Source: Paenibacillus dauci
GTDB lineage: Bacteria > Bacillota > Bacilli > Paenibacillales > Paenibacillaceae
Direction: 5' to 3'
Assembly (NCBI RefSeq): GCF_000971985.1
Contig: NZ_LAQQ01000002.1
Span: forward strand, 248,001 to 312,000
Length of the DNA: 64,000 bases
Made by a program: the position numbers and the translations under genes. Position 1 is the first letter of the stretch; each line of letters starts with the position of its first letter. The notes beneath the pieces are model-generated. The model did not search any database. It had not been told where the DNA came from and saw nothing but the letters and a program-made list of their open reading frames with translations. Positions 25,833-34,385 of the stretch are shown here, piece after piece.

Positions 25833-26534
25833 ATGAAATTACTGGAAGAACGCATACGGGCAGAAGGCAAGATTCTATCGGACAAAGTGCTCAAGGTCGA
25901 TGCCTTTCTGAATCATCAGGTAGATACCATGCTGGCGGTAGAGATTGGGCGGGAGTTTGCCAAATTGTTTGCTCACGAGCAGATTACCAAGGTACTGACG
26001 ATCGAAGCGAGCGGAATCCAGTTCGCGATGGCAGCCGGGATTGCGCTGAACGTGCCGTTTGTCTACGCCAAAAAGAAAAAGGCAGTTACCCAGGGAGATC
26101 AGGTCTATGCTGCATCGGTGCATTCCTTTACCCGTGGCGAGACCTACCAGGTGAGCATCGTCAAAGATTACCTCAAGCCGGAAGACCGGGTACTGATCGT
26201 TGATGACTTTCTCGCTACAGGTGCAGCGCTGGTCGGACTGGCGGATATCGTCGCCGAATCGGGTGCAACGCTGGTCGGTGTAGGCTGCGTGATCGAGAAG
26301 ACATTCCAGGAAGGACGCGGTCTGCTGGAAGAGCGCCGGATTCCGGTACAGTCTCTGGCACGCATCGTCTCCATGTCACCGGGACACGTGGAATTCACCG
26401 AGGAACAGCCGCTGCAGCCGATTATTGCAGCAGAGCAGTTGGCAGACACGGATCGCCATACAGATGATGTAAAGGAAACTATCCAGTCGTCACCAGCGAC
26501 TGCAGATCTTAATCGAATCGGGGCGGGTATCTGA
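25833..26534 (+). CDS. xpt: Xanthine phosphoribosyltransferase
   Basis: Xpt converts xanthine and PRPP to XMP in purine salvage. The PRPP loop is VLIVDDFLATGAAL (about residues 125-138). The N-terminal LLEERIRAEGKIL and HQVD motifs match the family. The protein has 233 residues where Bacillus Xpt has about 194; the extra 40 or so residues are a polar C-terminal tail (from about 192) of no recognised function. GGGGAGAAACCAC precedes the ATG. It is behind the guanine riboswitch and its stop overlaps the pbuX start. Confidence 0.94.
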   Translation: MKLLEERIRAEGKILSDKVLKVDAFLNHQVDTMLAVEIGREFAKLFAHEQITKVLTIEASGIQFAMAAGIALNVPFVYAKKKKAVTQGDQVYAASVHSFTRGETYQVSIVKDYLKPEDRVLIVDDFLATGAALVGLADIVAESGATLVGVGCVIEKTFQEGRGLLEERRIPVQSLARIVSMSPGHVEFTEEQPLQPIIAAEQLADTDRHTDDVKETIQSSPATADLNRIGAGI

Positions 26535-27883
26535 TGCTGAGTAAACGCAAAGTATTCACGCTGGGACTCCAGCATGTTATGGCGATGTATGCCGGTGCTA
26601 TTGCCGTACCGCTGATTATTGGTAATGCATTGAACCTGACGCCGGAGCAGATGGCGTACCTGATCGCAGCAGATATGTTCACCTGCGGTCTGGCGACTCT
26701 GCTGCAGGTGCTGGGCACACGTTATTTCGGAAGTGGGTTGCCGGTTGTGCTGGGCTGTACCTTTACGGCGGTAGGACCGATTATCGCGATTGCTTCTACG
26801 TCCAATCTGCCAACTGCCTATGGGGCGATTATTGTCTCGGGGATTTTCGTCGTGCTGGCTGCTCCGTTATACGGCAAGCTCCTACGCTTTTTCCCGAAAA
26901 TCGTTACGGGTTCGGTCGTTACGATCATCGGGTTGTCGTTGATTCCGGTTGCGATGAACAATGTTGCCGGTGGACAGGGCAGTGCAGACTTTGGCGCACC
27001 GCATAATCTGCTGCTGGCCGTAGTAACGCTGCTGGTCATTCTGATCGTGAATCGGGTAGCGACAGGCTTCCTGCGCTCGATCTCGGTACTGGTTGGTCTG
27101 GTAGTGGGGACGGTGCTGGCTTATGCGATGGGCATGGTTAATTTTGCCGCAGTCGGTGACGCGTCCTGGTTCCGGGTGGCGCAGCCATTTTACTTTGGTA
27201 CTCCGCAGTTCAGCTGGATCGCGATTGCGACGATGATTATCGTGAACATTGTCAGCATGGTGGAATCGACTGGCGTCTACATCGCTGTCGGCAAAGCTAC
27301 CGAACAAAAAGTAGAGCAAAAACAGATCGTAAGCGGTCTGCGTTCCGAAGGTCTGGCGATCGTGCTGGGCGGTATATTCAACGCATTCCCGTATACAGCC
27401 TTCTCGCAAAATGTTGGTCTGATCTCGCTGACCAAGGTCAAGACGCGCAATGTCATCTTCGCTGCTGGCGGAATTATGGTCGTACTTGGTCTGCTGCCGA
27501 AGCTGGCTGCACTGACAACCGTCATTCCGAGTGCGGTACTGGGCGGAGCCATGGTCGTGATGTTTGGTTCGGTCGCTGCTTCGGGTATGTCTATTCTGGG
27601 TGAAGTCAATCTGCGCAACGACCGCAACCTGATGATCGTGGCCTGCAGTATTGCGATTGGTGTAGGTTCCGCGGTACTGCCGGCTATTTTCGCCCAGATG
27701 CCAAGCTTCCTGCAGCCGCTGCTGCAAAACGGTATCGTTACCGGCTCGGTGGCAGCCGTTATTCTCAATCTGATTCTGTCGGACAAACGAACCGTCGATG
27801 CCGAAGAGAGCAGCGAGGAACCGGTAGTTGGACTGGGTGTGGATGCAAGCGCTGGTGTCAAAGCTTCAACTGGTCTGGAATAA
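26534..27883 (+). CDS. pbuX: Xanthine permease (NCS2/NAT family)
   Basis: The 449-residue NAT-family transporter imports xanthine with protons. It opens with the typical LGLQHVMAMYAGAIAVPLIIG. The later QNVGLISLTKVKTRNV motif contains the conserved Q-N-x-G-x-x-x-x-T signature. About 14 membrane segments are visible. Its ATG overlaps the xpt stop (TGATG), and both are under the guanine riboswitch. The C-terminal tail (about residues 420-449) is acidic and polar. Confidence 0.94.
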   Translation: MLSKRKVFTLGLQHVMAMYAGAIAVPLIIGNALNLTPEQMAYLIAADMFTCGLATLLQVLGTRYFGSGLPVVLGCTFTAVGPIIAIASTSNLPTAYGAIIVSGIFVVLAAPLYGKLLRFFPKIVTGSVVTIIGLSLIPVAMNNVAGGQGSADFGAPHNLLLAVVTLLVILIVNRVATGFLRSISVLVGLVVGTVLAYAMGMVNFAAVGDASWFRVAQPFYFGTPQFSWIAIATMIIVNIVSMVESTGVYIAVGKATEQKVEQKQIVSGLRSEGLAIVLGGIFNAFPYTAFSQNVGLISLTKVKTRNVIFAAGGIMVVLGLLPKLAALTTVIPSAVLGGAMVVMFGSVAASGMSILGEVNLRNDRNLMIVACSIAIGVGSAVLPAIFAQMPSFLQPLLQNGIVTGSVAAVILNLILSDKRTVDAEESSEEPVVGLGVDASAGVKASTGLE

Positions 27884-27934
27884 AATAATAATGCTGCTCA
27901 GGCTGCTTTGTAGAGCATTGGCTAGCTGTGTGAT

Positions 27935-28029
27935 ACATGCAGTCGACGAAATACAGTCAGTGAGCATTTAATAAAATACAGTCAATGAAATGCAGTTAGT
28001 AAAATGTAGTTGATGAAATGCAGTATATA
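27935..28029. repeat. Degenerate 14-bp tandem repeats
   Basis: Units of the form AAATRCAGTYARTG start at 27935, 27949, 27974, 27988, 28002 and 28016, with an 11-base divergent unit at 27963-27973. They lie between the pbuX stop and its terminator, in non-coding sequence. Confidence 0.75.
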
Positions 28030-28031
28030 GA

Positions 28032-28062
28032 AAGACCCTGTGCCTACCGCAGGGTCTTTTTT
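28032..28062 (+). terminator. Terminator after pbuX
   Basis: AAGACCCTG (28032-28040) pairs CAGGGTCTT (28050-28058), followed by six T. Confidence 0.85.
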
Positions 28063-28106
28063 GTTATATTGAAGAGAGAGAATCATCTGGAAGCGGAGGC
28101 AAAGCG

Positions 28107-29048
28107 ATGAACAAAACAGAACGGCTAATGGCGATTGTACTGGAACTGCAGCGTCACTCGACACTGCGGGCACAGGATTTGGCAGCTATTTTCGAGACAA
28201 GTGCACGTACCATCTACAGGGATATGCAGGCGCTCAGCGAATCGGGCGTACCGCTACTAGGCTCGCCCGGTCAGGGTTATTCGTTGATGGAAGGCTATTT
28301 CCTGCCGCCGATTACTCTGACAGCGGATGAAGCGGTAGCGATGTGGATCGGAACCGACTTTGTCGGGCGCTATCTCAGTACCAAGTATCAAAAGGACGCT
28401 GTCTCGGCACGACGCAAAATCCAGTCCATTTTACCAGAATCTATTCATATGCAGTCGTCGGCGGTACGTGAATCGGTTCTGCTTATGAATGGACGCAATA
28501 TGGAGAAGATCGACGATACGACCCATTTGCAGCAGATCTGTGAGGCGGTTGCGAGTAGGCACCAGCTGACTTTTCGCTATAACAAGCCATCACGTTCAGC
28601 AGATCCGGACGATAGCGTGCGTACAGTCTGTCCGTATGGAGTGGTGCTTACCGGCAGCCACTGGATGCTGGTAGCCCACTGTATGCGGCGCCAGCAGATC
28701 AGGCACTTCCGGCTGTCCCGTATGTCCGAACTGACTATGGAAGCAGACGGATTTATCTGGCCGGAGGATTTCCAGCTTAGTCGCTATCGTCCGGAAGATG
28801 ATCGCAAGACACTGGTCAAAGTACAGATTAGTGAAGGAATCGCTAACCGGCTGCGGGAGGACGGCAGCTTTTATCTGGAGCAGCTGGAGGAAAGGGATGG
28901 AGAGATCATCGCTATCTTGCGGGTACGCCGAATCGACGAGATTGTTCATACCGTGCTGGGCTGGGGAAAAGGGGCCGTGGTACTGGAGCCGGATGAGCTG
29001 CGCATTCGCCTGCGTCAAGAATTGCAAAATATGCTGAATAGTTACTGA
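28107..29048 (+). CDS. HTH/WYL-domain transcriptional regulator (YafY-like)
   Basis: The 313-residue protein has an N-terminal DeoR-type winged helix (residues 1-60, with SARTIYRDMQALSESGVPL). A central linker and a C-terminal WYL ligand-sensing domain follow (about 140-215, with LTFRYNKPS and PYGVVLTGSHWMLVAHC), then a WCX extension (about 235-310). AAGCGGAGGC precedes the ATG. WYL regulators often control the adjacent gene; here that is a DinB-like protein starting 117 bases downstream on the same strand. The effector is unknown. Confidence 0.88.
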   Translation: MNKTERLMAIVLELQRHSTLRAQDLAAIFETSARTIYRDMQALSESGVPLLGSPGQGYSLMEGYFLPPITLTADEAVAMWIGTDFVGRYLSTKYQKDAVSARRKIQSILPESIHMQSSAVRESVLLMNGRNMEKIDDTTHLQQICEAVASRHQLTFRYNKPSRSADPDDSVRTVCPYGVVLTGSHWMLVAHCMRRQQIRHFRLSRMSELTMEADGFIWPEDFQLSRYRPEDDRKTLVKVQISEGIANRLREDGSFYLEQLEERDGEIIAILRVRRIDEIVHTVLGWGKGAVVLEPDELRIRLRQELQNMLNSY

Positions 29049-29165
29049 CACTATGCTGTCAGTAGTCATTCGATATACTGGGTACAGTTATTGATCCTGC
29101 TCTGGAAAACGGCACAGACAGCCGCTCAAAGCAGGCCTACTATACACTTACCAGGAGGTATACTT

Positions 29166-29936
29166 ATGACAATGCAAACCGATAAAAACATGACTGCGAA
29201 TATGAAATCCCAGATGAATCCGGCAACAAACAGCAAGATCCATAAAGCCCTAGAGTCAGCTCTGGATATGAACAGCAGCATGGACACTCCTGTCCATATC
29301 GATCAATCAGCAAAGATGCAGCTGGCTCTGCAGCGTCTGGAACAGCAGCTGGATCAATATGGGCAGGAACTGAATCGTTATACACTGGAACAGCTCACCC
29401 GCCAGCCGAGCGCGGAAGAATGGTCACTCGGACAGATGTATCAGCATCTGATCGCTTCGGCATTGTACATGCAGCTCGGCAATATGGACAAATGTATCCG
29501 GCGGTACGAGCAGGATCTGCAGCAGGAATCCGCTATGCATGGAGCTTACCCGGAACATACGGCAGCAGCAGAGAGTGATTTTGCATCCGCATCGGCCTCT
29601 GCTTCGGCTCAGGCATCGGCACCTGGGAAAACAGCGTCCGGTGAAAGCATATTTGCCGATGGAAGCTTCCCGCCTGTACGAGTCAAAGTGCAGGGCGTCC
29701 CCGATCCGGTACAGCCGGAGAGTCTGGAACAGCTGTTCAGTGGTCTGGAGCAGGTACGTATACGCGCTCGCGAGCTTGCCCCGCAGGCAGTATCGGTCCC
29801 CGCAATTTATACAGAGAAACATCCGCGGTTTGGTGATCTGACCGCGTCCGAGTGGTTGATACTGATCGAGATGCATTATCGTCATCACCTGCACCAGAAG
29901 CGTCGTCTGGATGAGTTTTTGAATAGGTCTGTGTAA
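29166..29936 (+). CDS. DinB-superfamily protein with Ala/Ser-rich insert
   Basis: The 256-residue protein has the DinB four-helix fold: EWSLGQMYQHLIASALYM (helix 2 histidine, about residue 94) and EMHYRHHLHQKRRL near the C-terminus, where metal-binding histidines are expected. DinB/YfiT proteins are metal-dependent, and several act as thiol transferases. Residues 135-165 form a low-complexity ASASASAQASA insert not usual in the family. The N-terminal 45 residues are Met/Asn/Lys-rich and probably disordered. The ATG at 29166 follows AGGAGG at eight bases. Confidence 0.75.
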   Translation: MTMQTDKNMTANMKSQMNPATNSKIHKALESALDMNSSMDTPVHIDQSAKMQLALQRLEQQLDQYGQELNRYTLEQLTRQPSAEEWSLGQMYQHLIASALYMQLGNMDKCIRRYEQDLQQESAMHGAYPEHTAAAESDFASASASASAQASAPGKTASGESIFADGSFPPVRVKVQGVPDPVQPESLEQLFSGLEQVRIRARELAPQAVSVPAIYTEKHPRFGDLTASEWLILIEMHYRHHLHQKRRLDEFLNRSV

Positions 29937-29979
29937 GCTTATTTACTGGAATCATCGTAATCCTATACGATTTGCTATC

Positions 29980-30022
29980 AATCCCTGTGTCTATGCAGAA
30001 TACTGCAGGACACAGGGATTTT
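29980..30022 (+). terminator. Terminator after the DinB-like gene
   Basis: AATCCCTGTGTC (29980-29991) pairs GACACAGGGATT (30009-30020), followed by a short T run. The stretch up to 30257 holds no gene. Confidence 0.65.
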
Positions 30023-30257
30023 GGTGTGTGGATTCCTTTGGATTCAGCTCCATCATCCTGCATGGAACCTGTCTTTTATTTATTCTATAATCAAGAGGTA
30101 TCTTCATATACACGATCATGGAAAAGTGTTAAATTTAGTTCTTATCAGGCGCAACGATCCCATCCGGCGGCCGGAGATGTGCAGCACGCACAGTTATAAA
30201 GCGGCTGACGGATGAATCCATATCATACAGGTGTAACGGGTGGAGGGAAGACAGTTT

Positions 30258-31262
30258 ATGAAAAATATTTTGTTTATCAATACAGGTGGTACGATCTCAT
30301 CTTCGGCAGCAGGCAAAGGACTGACTCCGACGCAGTCGGCAGCCGATATTATCTCGGCTGTACCGGAGGTCAAGGAAATATGCAATGTAGAAGCGATGAC
30401 GCTGATGAGCGTGGATAGCACGAATATCCAGCCGGAAGAGTGGGTGACGATTGCCCGTACCGTACACGAGCAGTTGCCAAGCTATGATGGCATCGTCATT
30501 GCACATGGTACGGATACGATGGCGTATACGGCTTCAGCGCTCAGCTTTATGCTCGGCGCGCTTGACAAGCCGGTCGTAATTACCGGTTCCCAGGTGTCGG
30601 TACTGGCGGAATATAGTGATTCCCGCAAAAATATCAAAGACTCGTTCCTGACTGCATCCAGTGAGCTGTCCGGTGTGTTCGTTGTTTTTAACGGCAAGAT
30701 CATCAATGGCGCACGGGCGTCCAAAGTGAAAACGAAAAGCTATGATGCTTTCGAGAGCATTAACCATCCCTATATCGGTTATTTGGAGGAGGATCGTATC
30801 GTATACAATGAGATTGAACCGTCCGTTTATCCGGAAGGGCATGTATATAACGATCAATATTCGCCAGATGTGTTCCTGCTCAAGCTGATTCCGGGGATGC
30901 GCCCGGATATTTTCGATGCAGTGCGCAATCTGGGCTACAAAGGCATTATTGTCGAAGGCTTCGGTCTCGGGGGTGTACCTTTCAAAGAGATTAACCTGAT
31001 CGACAAAATCGAGGAGCTGGTGCAGGGCGGCATCAGCATCGTCGTGACTACACAATGCCTGTACGAAGGCGGCGATCTGACGATCTATGAAGTAGGACAG
31101 CGCGCTCTGGAAAAGGGAGTTATTCCTTGTTACGACATGACAACCGAAGCGCTGACGACCAAAATGATGTGGGTGCTCGGACAGGCAAACAGCCCGGCCG
31201 AAGTCGCACGCATGATGGCAACCAATTATGTAGATGAGATTACGATGCCAATCCTGCGATGA
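30258..31262 (+). CDS. ansA: Type I L-asparaginase (cytoplasmic)
   Basis: The enzyme hydrolyses L-asparagine to aspartate and ammonia. The 334-residue protein has both catalytic threonine motifs: NTGGTISS (residues 9-16) and AHGTDTMAYTAS (about 82-93). The serine-glycine-rich GSQVS and VKTKSYDAF segments are family-typical. No signal peptide is seen, so it is cytoplasmic. I use the ATG at 30258 behind GGAGGG; a GTG at 30240 would lie inside that site. The next gene begins in the stop codon (ATGA). Confidence 0.92.
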   Translation: MKNILFINTGGTISSSAAGKGLTPTQSAADIISAVPEVKEICNVEAMTLMSVDSTNIQPEEWVTIARTVHEQLPSYDGIVIAHGTDTMAYTASALSFMLGALDKPVVITGSQVSVLAEYSDSRKNIKDSFLTASSELSGVFVVFNGKIINGARASKVKTKSYDAFESINHPYIGYLEEDRIVYNEIEPSVYPEGHVYNDQYSPDVFLLKLIPGMRPDIFDAVRNLGYKGIIVEGFGLGGVPFKEINLIDKIEELVQGGISIVVTTQCLYEGGDLTIYEVGQRALEKGVIPCYDMTTEALTTKMMWVLGQANSPAEVARMMATNYVDEITMPILR

Positions 31263-31747
31263 AGCCTGTTTTGATGCTTAAAGGCTTGATCTTTGGCACT
31301 GTGCTTGCCTTGATCACTGCATTTCTGTTTATGCTGTTTGGTCAAATAGCAGCAGGTGGAATCACATCGTTATGGGGAGAAAGCTGATTATATATATCTT
31401 TAATCATCCCATTTGCAGTCGTATTCATGCTGCTGGGAGGATATTTTTATAACAGAAATGAAGTCTCCAATAAAAAGTTATGGCTGCTTAGCCTGGTCAT
31501 TGCCTTTATAGTAACGCTGTATAGTGGTACGATAGGAGCCATTCTGGGCGAATATATTGTGCGCGGTAGGATCGAGACGATTAATGTAGAGGGTACGCTA
31601 ATTTGGGGTACTATTTACGCGTTTGTATTGCTTCCTATCACAGTACCGTGCGCCAGAATCCTGATCGGTGTTTTCTATCATTTTGCTTTTAGATCCTATA
31701 GAAAAAGAGCAGCCTCTGATTGGGCTGCTCTTTTTTTGCCTTTTTAG
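31259..31747 (+). pseudogene. Four-helix membrane protein gene interrupted by an in-frame TGA
   Basis: A single frame runs from ATG 31259 (overlapping the asparaginase stop) to 31747, but codon 43 is TGA (31385-31387). Upstream residues 1-42 hold one helix. The downstream part continues in the same frame with three more helices and no ribosome binding site of its own, so the two halves look like one protein. The 3' end also reads through the terminator hairpin (last residues AALFLPF), implying the original stop is lost. No family is recognised. A sequencing error or readthrough cannot be excluded. Confidence 0.6.
31702..31737 (+). terminator. Terminator overlapping the end of the broken gene
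   Basis: GAGCAGCC (31707-31714) pairs GGCTGCTC (31723-31730), flanked by AAAAA and TTTTTTT. Confidence 0.85.
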
Positions 31748-31807
31748 GCATTCATATTCAATATTAGAAGCGGGTGACCTGCATACTCCGCGCAGGTTCA
31801 ATAGCGC

Positions 31808-32140
31808 TTAGTCGTTATTTTTGGAGCGTGCCTGTCCGCCTTTGCGGCCTGCTTCCTCGCGGCTCATGCCGTCCGAATTGCTGCGCGCTTTGCCGCCTTC
31901 GCTGCCAATTTCCTGATAGAACTCTTTATCATGGGAATTGGAAGTGGATTGACCACCTTTTTGGCCGATTTCCTGGTAGAATGCTTTGCCGTGGGAATCA
32001 GATGTCGATTCGCCGCCTTTTTGACCGATCTCCTGATAAAATTCTTTGTCGTGATTTTTAGAAGTGGCTTTTCCACCCAGACGACCTGCTTCTTCTCTGC
32101 TCATTTTGCCGTTGTTGTTAGTACTGTTGTTGTTTGCCAT
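31808..32140 (-). CDS. KGG-repeat general stress protein, GsiB-like
   Basis: The 110-residue, highly hydrophilic protein has about five imperfect 22-residue repeats built on (S/N)xxHxKEFYQEIGxxGGxxT, with the KGG or EGG signature. The first and last repeats have the form MSREEAGRxGG. This is the LEA-like architecture of Bacillus GsiB, a stress-induced protectant. GAGGAG precedes the ATG. A sigma-B-type promoter upstream fits stress induction. The repeats are well conserved, so it is probably functional. Confidence 0.9.
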   Translation of the reverse strand: MANNNSTNNNGKMSREEAGRLGGKATSKNHDKEFYQEIGQKGGESTSDSHGKAFYQEIGQKGGQSTSNSHDKEFYQEIGSEGGKARSNSDGMSREEAGRKGGQARSKNND

Positions 32141-32188
32141 TTTCTACTCACTCCTCTGAATTTTCTAGTTGTATGTGTGCTGTTATGA

Positions 32189-32281
32189 TCAGCGCCACGA
32201 TATTGTATTACCCGTCCGAAAATAGAATAAACACCCTAATCCCCCCAGAACAGCCAGTGCTAAATCACTGCCTTGCTTCAT
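32189..32281 (-). CDS. Possible 30-residue hydrophobic peptide upstream of the GsiB-like gene
   Basis: A short frame from ATG 32281 has a good ribosome binding site (GAGGAG, five bases away). It encodes a hydrophobic stretch (LALAVLGGLGCLFYF) and ends with an Arg. It overlaps the sigma-B-type promoter of the GsiB-like gene, so it may be chance. No homologue is recognised. Confidence 0.3.
   Translation of the reverse strand: MKQGSDLALAVLGGLGCLFYFRTGNTISWR
32208..32232 (-). promoter_or_regulatory. Sigma-B-type promoter of the GsiB-like gene
   Basis: On the minus strand GTTTAT (32232-32227), a 13-base spacer and GGGTAA (32213-32208) closely match the general-stress consensus GTTTAA-N13/15-GGGTAT. 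Transcription would start about 60 bases before the gene. Confidence 0.6.
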
Positions 32282-32386
32282 ATTACTCCTCGCCAAATCG
32301 CTTGATCCCCATCATGACAGTACTTCTCCCATTTTGCCAAACAGACGATCCGGCAGGTTATTTTTTGTTGATTTTTTTGGGGATTA

Positions 32387-34090
32387 TTATAAATCCGCTG
32401 CTGGTGAAGGGAACCAGATATGCCGCAGATCGACCCACCCCTGACTGTTAAACGTAATCCCGCGTACCGTAGGCAAATACGCGGTCTGAACAGGTTTCTC
32501 ATACAGTACATATAGCTGGTGATCCGCAGCGAGCCGCTCCCAGATCTGCTGGAACAGCGTATCCCGCAGCCGGGAATCAGACTGGCGACGAATATTGATC
32601 AGGGCATGTTCAATATCGATTCGTGTATGGGTATCCAGATGCTGGGACAGGGTCAGATACAGATCATAGAGACGCAACTGCTCATCCTGATCACGGGTCA
32701 GTGAGAATACGATAAGATCAGACTCCATTCGCAGCGGTCCCTGAAACTGCTCGATCGGCAGAGAAACGACTTCACAGTCGTAATGCTGCTGCAGTGTCTC
32801 GGCAATCTCGCGCGCATCCCGGCGGTATTGCGGAATCGTCAGAATCCGCAGCGGTGTAAGGGTATTTTCGGTATCTGCTGCAGACGTCGGTGTGGCGTTT
32901 TCTGTGGTTACACCCTGCAAGCAGTTGCAGATATGGGCGCGAATATGAGGGTCACGCAGCGGGCCTTCCTTTTGCGTATTGAACGTGATGAACTTGCGTA
33001 CCGATACCGGCGAAGGCAGTTGACTCCAGGAATGGTCATCCGGCACGGAAGGATTGGGGATCAGGTGAAAAGGAGAGACCGGATCGGCCGGATCAGCCCG
33101 GTTTCCGCTAACCGACCATGGGATATGAATAATCTCTACACGGTCCAGATGGGCGCGTCCCTGAAAATAAGGCTTGAACACTTCCAGTACGCAGCGCTCT
33201 TCACTCTGCTCCACCATCCGAAAAGGACCGGTACCGCTCGGCTTGAGACCAAATTCCTGCTCATTGCGCCGATTCAATCCCCTTGGCACAATCGCGGCCC
33301 GGCTGGTACACAAAAAAGGCAAAAACAGCTCGCTTGGTTCCTGCAGCTGAATATGAACGGTGGTGGAATTCAGCGCACGTACCGACTGAATCTGCTTGAA
33401 TACAAACCGGTACAGCGCCCGGCGCGAAGTACGAATCAGCCGCTCAAAAGTATACACAACATCCTCGGCAGTCAGAATCTGTCCATGGTGGAATAGCACA
33501 TCCTTGCGCAGATAAAAAGTCCACCCTGTCCGCTGCTCGTCGATCTCCCAGGCATGCGCCAGGTGCGGAGTGATGAGGCCATCTGCACCTGATTTGCGAA
33601 CCAATCCGTCGAAAATATGGCTGGATACAAACGACTCGGCCAACAGATTCATATAAAGCGGATCTACCGTATGGATGCGCTGTCGGATCGGCAGCCGTAG
33701 CTGGTCAATCTGCCGGTCACGCTGAATCTCCGAATGCGGGCCAAAATAGCTAAGCAGCCAGTCCTGTAGCTGTTCCTCCACAACCGGCGACCGTGCGTGC
33801 AGACGGATCTGTTCCATGCTGTCCCGAATATCCCGGCGCTCAATCGTATGCATCATCGACTCCATGGCGATCTGCTCGGGAGACGCGATAAAGGTCAGCT
33901 GTGAGCGCCGTCCCCGTCCCCGTTGGGACTGCCAGCCAATCCAGCCCTGCTCGCTCATGCGAGTAATAATATTCAGTGCATTTCGGTGTGTACATTCCAG
34001 TACTTCTGCCAATTCATCCAGTGTGACATTCTGCTCGTTCTGTGCTCCATACTGGGAGTGCAGCAGCAGGAATTGCCGATGTAATTTCAT
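32387..34090 (-). CDS. SgrR-like regulator: HTH plus solute-binding domain
   Basis: The 567-residue protein fuses an N-terminal winged helix (residues 1-85, with LAEVLECTHRNALNIITRMSEQGWI) to a periplasmic-type SBP_bac_5 domain (about 110-450, with SHIFDGLVRK and LRKDVLFHHGQILTAEDVVYTFERL). This is the SgrR architecture, a cytoplasmic regulator that senses small solutes with a binding-protein fold. There is no signal peptide. GGGAGGA precedes the ATG. It is divergent from a DUF4173 membrane protein; whether it controls that gene is unknown. The ligand is unknown. Confidence 0.87.
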   Translation of the reverse strand: MKLHRQFLLLHSQYGAQNEQNVTLDELAEVLECTHRNALNIITRMSEQGWIGWQSQRGRGRRSQLTFIASPEQIAMESMMHTIERRDIRDSMEQIRLHARSPVVEEQLQDWLLSYFGPHSEIQRDRQIDQLRLPIRQRIHTVDPLYMNLLAESFVSSHIFDGLVRKSGADGLITPHLAHAWEIDEQRTGWTFYLRKDVLFHHGQILTAEDVVYTFERLIRTSRRALYRFVFKQIQSVRALNSTTVHIQLQEPSELFLPFLCTSRAAIVPRGLNRRNEQEFGLKPSGTGPFRMVEQSEERCVLEVFKPYFQGRAHLDRVEIIHIPWSVSGNRADPADPVSPFHLIPNPSVPDDHSWSQLPSPVSVRKFITFNTQKEGPLRDPHIRAHICNCLQGVTTENATPTSAADTENTLTPLRILTIPQYRRDAREIAETLQQHYDCEVVSLPIEQFQGPLRMESDLIVFSLTRDQDEQLRLYDLYLTLSQHLDTHTRIDIEHALINIRRQSDSRLRDTLFQQIWERLAADHQLYVLYEKPVQTAYLPTVRGITFNSQGWVDLRHIWFPSPAADL

Positions 34091-34385
34091 GGTATTCCTC
34101 CCTTTGTTCCAGTAGGAACTTTTTATATTCCTGTATATTTATACTTTTTCAGAAGTACTTATCCACATGACGCCAAGAGGTAATCCGTTTTCTCCCATGC
34201 TATTTCTGATGGGATTGTCTCCAAATAAAATAGGAAATTTTCCAGTTTATTTCTTCTATTTATTTTCTTATTTTATCATCTACAATAAAAATAACCACAA
34301 ACCCAACTCCTGATCGAAAGCAAAATTGTAGTTGAGCATAACAAAACTATCAGTAAATATACGAATCCAACTGGAGGAGAGAGCA

